A program made the translations under genes and the position numbers. Below, one piece after another: positions 52,301-61,300 of a stretch of 64,000 nt of DNA. The first letter of the stretch is position 1; every line of letters starts with the position of its first letter. The notes below the pieces were generated by a model that was not told where the DNA came from, did no database searches, and saw only the letters and a program-made list of their open reading frames with translations. The stretch comes from Spodoptera frugiperda (Eukaryota; Arthropoda; Insecta; Lepidoptera; Noctuidae): positions 9,368,001 through 9,432,000 of the forward strand of contig NC_064214.1 in the NCBI RefSeq assembly GCF_023101765.2, read 5' to 3'.

Positions 52301-55300
52301 TTTCAATTAATCCTTAATTAGAAGACTTTTGCAATGTCAAATTGAATTGTGATTTAAATTGATTTGGACGTTTCAAGCACACAATTTCACATACACATCA
52401 AACCCAGACTTAAAACAATAATTTGTGGTTTTTACAAAAAAATCAAGCATAAGTCTTTTCTTGTTTGATTGACTCATTTCTTTAATATGAAGCACTACTG
52501 TTTTGATTTTAGAATTGAATGTGTTATTCACAGAGAAAGACAATTATTTTGTCCACACCAGAAAATTCATTCCTAAAACTGCATTTACACAAACGCCATT
52601 ACACAATGTTTAGACCACAAAAACAGTCGTGATAAAGCCGAATTGATCTCTCTCTTGTAAGCCGTCCTTGCGTATAATTGACTCTTCCCTGTCATTGGCT
52701 CTCCAATCCTCTCTAAGCTGATATAGAGATCATATACTTGGAATATTTAGTGGTTACCAAATGTAATCGAGGATCAGTAGCTTTCTATTTCGTATGAACA
52801 ATATATTATATGGAATTTATTGAGTTAATACATATTAAAAAGCTACTATACAATATATCTCCATGTAACATTTGATTTACTATCGACAAAGAAGTTGAGA
52901 TATTTTTCGTAATCCGATAAGAAAATAAAATTTTAAACACTATATACAGTAATGTATATATCATCACAAGAAAAACATGTAAAATCGCAGTTATATCCAC
53001 AAATGAAAAGTTTAAGAGAATGTATTTGGCACAAATGGGCCAGCTCGACCGAAGTGATACCACGGCCTCGCAGAAAACCGACGTGAAACAACGCTTTCAT
53101 TGTCTTTCGGTGTGTGAGTGAGGTTACCGGAGGCCCAATTATTCCACCTTCCCAATCTGCCTAATTCTCGATTCCCCAAAAGGCCGGCAACGCACTTGTA
53201 ACGCTTCTTGTGTTTTGGATTTCCATGGTGGCGGCGATTGCTTATCATCCGTCTGCTCATTTGCTGGTCTATATACCTGCTACTCGTTGCTTAAGTAACT
53301 GTTATTCGTTATCCAGGTAACTGTTATTCGTTATCCAGGTAACTGTTATTCGTTACCCAGGTAACTGTTATTCGTTACCTAGGTAACTGTTACTCGTTAC
53401 CTAGGCAGTAGTTATTTAGGAATAACTCCCAGTTTACGGCAATGGTTGTTGTTTCTAAACAACTTGTACTTTAACACAGTTTTTTATAGTCTCCCTGCTG
53501 TTAAGGCGGGAATAAATTTTTAACGCGAACATTTACTTTTGTAATATGTCGTAATACTGGTTTAAGGGTATGTCCATGTAATTTTGTCCTTTAATCGGCT
53601 TCGTTATATTGTTAGCTGGATAAGGTTTGTAAGAATGGGTGCAATTTAAAGTATTTTAGGTATGTGAGTAAAAATGTAGTTAGCAATAATGTTAATTGCA
53701 ACTCAAATTGTGCACATAAGCAGATAGCGAACCTCAAATACAGATTTTTTCTAAGGATAGGAAATCCTTCAATGACTTCTACCGCCTTGGGCGAGGTGAG
53801 AGGAGTCTCAGACTCTCTCTTACTGACTAAAAACCACCCCGTTCTTACTCCTGCTTTTCGAGCCGGAGCCCCGGTAAATCCGCTAGGTAGTCCGCAACTC
53901 CGGATATTCATTATTTTCTTGAATATTGTTTTGGTAAATAAGACACACGCTTAAGCCTATATTGATCAAACTTAGTAGCCTTACTTGATGGAAATTTCTC
54001 TAACCAAATAGATACACACAAAAAATATACACCAAATTGACATATTCATAAATCTCCACTATCATCAAAATATACCGTATCACGCTCGAACTAAAGCGGG
54101 TTTTTATTAAAAATCGTGGTTTTACCAAACGAAAGGATCTCAATGCGGTTTGTACGTAAGGCAATGTTAGATAAGGCGGTGAATTGATCCGGGATTTTGG
54201 ATCGGGATTGGAGGATCGGAATCGAGTCGATGGTTCGAGAAATTCACTCCACACTCTTCACTGAACGTTGTTAAGCTTTCAAATTGTTCCTCCAATTGTC
54301 AAGCTTAGCTATGTATTAAGTGTTCTCAAAGTATTTACGGATTCTCTAAAGTATTCCGTATTAATACGTCATTTGAATTCTAAGTTGGAAGAAGGATTTT
54401 TTGCCAATTGTTTTAAATTAAGTCCTCAATCGGAAAATCTTTTTAAGTAATTAATTTGTTGAGTGTATTGGATTAATACTTTATTTGAGGGAATAGAATT
54501 GGATTGATTGGATACAAATTGTATAATTAGGTAGTTGGTTATATTATACGACAGTTGTTAAGTCAATAACGCGACATCCTGCTTGAGCGATCTAGACGCG
54601 AAGATGATGCGGTGCGGTGCGGCGCGAACGCGATCCATTGACTTGATATTTTTACGTGAACTAGACGCGATGTCGTCACGTGTTTGTTTATAATGTCGGA
54701 AACAGCAACAAATCGATTCACATGCACGTAGAACATAGACACCGCGTCGCACCGCATCACACCGCATTGGTTGAATTCGTGTGGTACCACACCGTTTCAT
54801 GTTCGCTTCTAGATCGCTCACGCAGGACGTCGCGTAATAAAACGTATGTACATAATAAATCGGACCACAGGTTGATGAGTGCTACAAAGGAGCGTTGGAG
54901 TACACGCGATTACCGCTAATAGTATGCTGAATGCTCAGTTAATGTAATAAATTAAGGTAAAATGCACGAACAAGCATAAATGCATTACTAGTATATTGTT
55001 CTACCGTACAAAAAAAGTAATATAAGAGTAAAATGCAACCTGTAGATCAAAACTATCTTTAAACTTTTATACTTAGCTCTAGATCTCTAAATAAATATTA
55101 AAAAAGTTTTCAGATTATGGCAAATTAAATGAATTACATGTTTAGAAATTTAATAATACCTAAATAAAATTACTTATAATTTATTAAAGAAACTTTGTAG
55201 ACTTTTGATTTCGTTTTAATATCGTAATCTTAATGGAAACTAAAAAGAAAAGTCATCATCTCAAGTTATTAAGATGGAGTCGAAGAACTAAAGTAAATGC

Positions 55301-58300
55301 GTATTGCATTTCGGTTACTTTAGCTTAGCTTACTTTAGCTTAGCTTAGCTTAGCTTATTTTAGCTTAGCTATAGCTACTATTTTGGTATATGTATGTTGC
55401 CGTACCATCGCTTTCACCACCCATGTAAACCACAAAAACGACACACTGCTCGTTTGTCACCTTTTCCAGAAAAAAAAACACATGACGAAAAGTAAAAAAG
55501 CGGTTTTCAACGACCCTATCCCTGTTTCTGTTTGTCAATACTATAATCGTGATAGAGCTGTTAGATCGTATTTATCACTTTAATATTTTCTATAACATCT
55601 TATTAGAATGAGGTATTAGAATTGTTGATCACTAGATGACTAGGTGTATAAAACACCTCAAAAATGCTGTATATTTTTTGCATATTACTTACACACTTGA
55701 GTTAGACATTAACTCAAGTCATTCTGAATAAATCCATTTATAATTAAAAAATAATGGATTTTACTATTAAATAATCCATTTATAAAAGTAATTGTATTAA
55801 AAAAATCGTCTTCAAAAATTCCTCAATTTCCAGTGCACATAGCCAGATACAATCATAAGCGGCCACAGCGATAGCCGTAACAACTATTTATTTGTTTCCG
55901 CGGCACTTTGCATGAATATAACCTCTAATATCCAGGTAACACGTGAACATTTCCCGTGAAAGACCATTACCAAAGCAATTCTATGAACGTAGAAGTATAA
56001 TGCTTATTCTAAAAGTAAGCAATTGCTAGTTTCAGGTTCCTTGTCGCTCGAATTAGTTTAGTTTGTAGTTCAGTTGTAAGTTTCGAATGGATTTTTATAA
56101 TGTAATTGAACCACAATCTTCCATCACTTGGCGTTTGTTATGTAGGACCAAGGAAAATTGCATGGCATGTGGTATAAGCCAGTAGCCGGTTCCCACGCCC
56201 GTGTGTTTGTTGCTGGTCTTTTGAGGGTTAAGATTTAGAGGATTGTTGGGCAATCTGGAATTTGTAAGATTGGAGGTAATTGGGCCTGTGGTAACCTAAC
56301 TTACACGACGAAAACAATGTAAGCGTTGTTTCACGTCGGTTTTCTGGGAGGCCGCGGTATCACTCCGGTCGAGCCGGCCTATTCATGCCGAAGCATGGCT
56401 CTCTCGCATTTCATTTAGCTTTCATACAACTTTTTATAAACAATTACTGTTTAAGATATTCTGTAGCATTTATTTTCCTTCTTCCACCGGTTGATTATCT
56501 TCGTCAAAGACTTTATGACTTTTCACTTGAAGCATACCGTATGTGATAAGAACACTTACCTACTTATTGTTATCTAACCAAAGTAAATAAAAATAAACTA
56601 ATTCCTATTTCAATGTCTCTAAACTTCAAAAAATTCATTCATAAATAAATAAAGAAAATAGTAGGGGGAAATGTCCTACGGATGCTAGTCTAGGCACGTA
56701 GTTCCCTAGGGGTGGTCCCCAAGGGCCGGAATCACGGGACCTGTTCATTTAGAAACTTCTCAGTTCCTTCGTAATTGTTTCTGATGCCGATTGAATTTGT
56801 ATTCTGTAATTGATAGTGATTTTGATGTCTTTTGTTTATTTGGGTATTCAAGATAGTTGAATGTTGAGTTGATCTGTCTTTTGCCTATCTAGTCGATCCA
56901 CAAAAAAATAAAAAAACGCACTGGATTTTAAACCTAAAGCAAAAATACAACTGTCGATTTGACTCTAACTAAAAATCACGGTTAACTCACGTAAAGTAAT
57001 GGAGAAAAGCTCTTGTTTAAGTCATAAAGGGAATCTTCATCATGCGCAGTGTGGGCTGACGTCGCGCAGGCTATAATTTCAATATAGACTTATAATTAGG
57101 TTTCCTCACGATGTTACCCTTTACCGTTAGTCAGTGGTGTCTAAATAATCTTAGAAAATACATATAATTCTGAAAAATCTCATTGGTATTTTGCCGTTGG
57201 TTTCTAACCCGCACTCTCATCGATGAGAAGTGGGTGGCTTAAACCTCCGGACAACCAAGATCTCACAACAGTAGTATATATGAACCTTTGTAGTTTTTAC
57301 ATAACTTTTTAAAAATACGACTAAAAGAAAATACGTAGAAAAATCGTACCGTGAAAAGTGAAGGGTTTACATTAAGTTCTCATAAAATATTAAAGTTCGA
57401 TATTACGACTCTTTTATCTCCATTCTACGAGTAATGTAAGATATTTCGAAAATAGATATCATAAAAATGTTATTATCATTTCTTCGAGTCTCCAATAAAA
57501 TATTACGTACCTAATAAAATGGGTGAACTAAAATAACAGATATTCTAAATCGGAGGAAAAGAGCAACAAATTATTTTAGGCTTTACCTCATTTGTAATAG
57601 AGTTTTATTTATGAAATAGGAGATATGCCGCAGGTAATAGGTAAATGGCATAATTGCTAAGATTAACATTGACAGACCTATTATGGTAATGCCATTTCAA
57701 TGTCTTTTTCTTTTTGAAGGGGAAAAATCATCCAAATGTTTCTCCCGCTTTGGGTGAGGCGAGAGGGAGTATCAGACTCTTACTGAGTAAAAACCACCCT
57801 GTTCCTACTGCTTTTCGAGCTGGAGCCCCGGTAACACGCTAGGCAGTGCGCCGCTCCGGGTCCGTTCCGGTGCCCTGTGGGAACAACAAAGTAAAATACG
57901 ATACAATACTTCTAGTCTCTCTTATTCTCCTCAGGTGAGAAGACTTCACGAGAAAAATCGTCAAAAAATCCCTCTTAACACATTAAACGCCGTGGGGGTC
58001 ACCGGTGACCGACGTTAGCGGAGGATTTGCCTTCAACAAGTTTGTATTGGCAATCAAAGACTTAAGAGAAGATCCATAGTTTTGCAACAAATTGTCATGA
58101 GATTTTGGTTATTATACAAATTATCTCCAAGCGTTCGTCAATCAAATACAAAAGTTAGTTATTCAAATCAACTGCCGTTTAAGTTATTCGACAACTGGAA
58201 TTATTCGGAAATATCTTGCAGTTGCAAAATAGCTTCGTATATGATTATGCCAGATCAAACAAGACACTACTATGAATATTCTATCATTCGCTACATGGAA

Positions 58301-61300
58301 CTAGATATAGTATTGGAACTAGGATATAGTATTGATTCCATCACACACCTGCCTAAGCTGGGAGCTTCCCTAATCTCATTATACGTTCCTGCTTTAATTT
58401 AAGTGAATTAATATTAATAGTGTTTGATAGATTAGCTTAGGGTTGTGTTTTGTAATTTGTTTTAAATAATTAAGCTTTTTTTACACCTAGAGATGATTGA
58501 GTATGTTAATGTCTAGGTGGTAGATAGTTTATAACTAAATAATAGGCGGTCTGACCAAAAAAGTTAACCTGACCAATAAATATAACTTTCGTGACACATA
58601 CTAAATTAATTATTATGCTAGAGGCTCATATTCATGAGCAGCATACCGCGACACGCTAGCATGGCTTGAAACTAGTCGAGTTCTTCGTTCAATACTTACG
58701 TGAGTAAGCCGAAAAACATAATAATTAATACATAATAATACGTACATATTATTTATAATCCTCTAAAATTCCATTTTTAAATACTACTTACAAAATACAA
58801 AATAAAATAATATTTAAAAATATAATAAAAAATTGGAGCCGACTAGTAGCGCGACACGCTAGCATGGCTTGAAACTACCGGTCGAGTTAGGGCTCATCAA
58901 AAAACAGAAACCTCCTTACAATACGTGCCGTTTCGATGCTTTCTGCATCAGGCCCTTGATCCATCCGCCCAACCCCAGCCTCCTAAGGTGTTTATCGATG
59001 CTGTTAATTAAAAAGCTATGTTTGTCCAACAGTTTCACCAACGGTGATAGTGCCAAACCAGTTGCTGGGCGCGCCGCTCGGCACTGACGTTATACTTGAG
59101 TGCACCGTGGAGGCGTATCCCAATACTATCAACTATTGGCTCAAGAACAGAGGAGAGATGTTACTTGACGGGTGAGTAGAAATAAATTCAATGAGAAAAC
59201 TTCATGATTTACGTTTCGGAATAGGTAAATAACGGTAATGAAGAAGATTGGGCTTAAAATTATCCATTTTATAACTGGAACTAAAACTCTTGTGTAGAAG
59301 TAATATTCACCAGTTAACTACACTGCAAGGTTGGCGCGGTGGCTGGACAACCGGCTGTCAGGCAATATGAAGCGGGATCAATTCTTTAACTCTTTGTCTC
59401 TTTCAACTCACAAATTGTTCTTCCGGGTCTAAGTGTCACGTGTAGCAGAAATTGTGTTTGTAAACGCACCCTTGACACAGGCGAAAATCCTAGTGTGGGG
59501 AAAACTTAAAAAATTGGACGATAAAAGATTTGTTGCTTATTATAATGCTTAAAATTTAAGTGGTAATTTAGATGGAATGAAATATGATGTCTACTTGTGT
59601 ATCTTACACTAATTTACGTATGAAGTAAAAACAGAAACAGCTCAGTTAAAATACAGAATTATGCCATCGTTTCGTATTCTGTCATTGCATATTTTCGCAG
59701 TATTTCAGTCATTTTAAAACATGGCCGTCGCTGTAACGATTAAAAAGGTATAAATAGTTGGATAATATACCCATGAATTTTGAGTAGCATTGCATGAATG
59801 TGCTAGGGTAAAATCTAATTTATGGAGCTTCGAATTTTTCGTGGAAGCTAGTGAATTTAGGTATTTTCTGATTATGTCGATAAGGTCGTAATTAGAACTT
59901 TTATGGCACCGTAGTTTGTAGTTAAATCATAATTATGTTGTTTAATTGAGTTTGTAAATAATGATGTATTAAAATTGAAACTTTATTCAAAATGCAAAAC
60001 CAGTACATTATCACGTTCATAAGCGAAACGAATAAGTATACAAGGGACGAGTATTTTGCTAATAAATACTTTGTATTATTTCAATAACCCTATTTATTGA
60101 TAGAAGTTAGAACTCCCTAAAATAAGAACCCAATAATATTATTCTGAACGTAAGAATTTAATCAGACAGTAGTACTTATATCTCCTATAAAAAACAGTAC
60201 TGACAAAACAATCCCAAAAGAGAGCATTATTTGAATTATTTCCTTACAAAGTCAATTGGTTCCCAAAAAATCCTATTGAGATCACGAATTCACAATGATC
60301 CGTTTTCTTGGTAAACCCTTTATCAGTTCAATTGTTCGTCAATGAGAACTCGCACAGTTTGTGGTATTCACATACTTATCATAACAAGAGGAACCACTTC
60401 AGTGCACAACGTGAACTTAAAGTACCAATAAGTAGCAATTGTGGCCATGAGAACAGCGATTTTGCAATGACACTTATAAGAATTATAACCACAGCCTTGT
60501 TAGTCAGGCTACCTGTTAAATGTTTAGTTATTAAAATGATACTTTAATGAGACGCGGCGACGTCACGCAGCCTATTCTGTCGACGACGTCGCCGCGTCAG
60601 CGCACGCTGCTCATGATGAAGAGTCCCTCTGTAACTCGAAATCAGTAGAGCTTTTCTCCATTAATTTTCGTGAATAAACTGAGATATTTTTTTAGTTAAT
60701 TTAGTATGTCTCACAAACGATAGTTATTATAAAAATAGTCTGGCGTATAATTATAAAACTAATTTCTAAATCGCCATTTTCAAAGCCCCAACATAAGGGT
60801 TAGATGTTCACATGTATTGTACTGAACCTCGTAATAAAGAGTTCATATAGTGAATGATTGATTCCACTGTTCAGTACAACAATGCTGGCACGATCACCAT
60901 GATTTGTGAAACCATTGTTGGAAACCACTTGTAACGGTCAAGAGGAACCAATGGATAGGTTTTTTTTTATTAGCATTCTCTTTTTATGAATATCGGCAAA
61001 GAAGGTATGGCCTTTAATGATTGTGGAATGTAGTTCATTTATCATAATTTTGCGTTGATTTTTTGTTTTCTTTTTTTTTTGAGTAGTGGCTTTTTACTCG
61101 ACTGTAGAAAGGGTATTTGTAGTAGGGCTTATGTAGTCCTTAAATGAAGGGGAATAATTAAGGGGAAGAAATGGAATTGATATTTCTTTGTGTCGAGTTT
61201 GATTAGTTGTTTTTTATATCTGGAAAATGAAAATGATTATCTAGCGACGATTTTAGTCAGTAAAAAGTTTAGAGTTTGATACTAATTATAATGGGATATA

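Larger units (their letters stand above)
51533..59032. other. 7.5 kb intron between Ig2 and Ig3
   Basis: Contains SINE-D, a dispersed A-family copy, a 22-bp minisatellite, R1 tails, a palindromic MITE and several E-family copies, listed separately. 51810-52375, 52445-53040, 53410-53750, 53910-54550, 54850-55310, 55380-56130, 56405-56960, 57080-57700 and 57870-58580 show no gene or repeat I can name, apart from a 14-bp palindrome at 57997-58010. Confidence 0.75.

Noticed and set aside
53295..53404. Possible CRISPR-like array
   Set aside because: The repeats are contiguous without spacers and the genome is eukaryotic; it is a minisatellite.
55315..55376. Possible interstitial telomere repeat
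   Set aside because: The unit is TTAGCT/AGCTT and not the lepidopteran TTAGG.
58082..58402. A 106-codon plus-strand frame in the Ig2-Ig3 intron
   Set aside because: No domain, no splice logic linking it to the gene and no repeat match; it is probably chance, though I cannot exclude a small nested gene.
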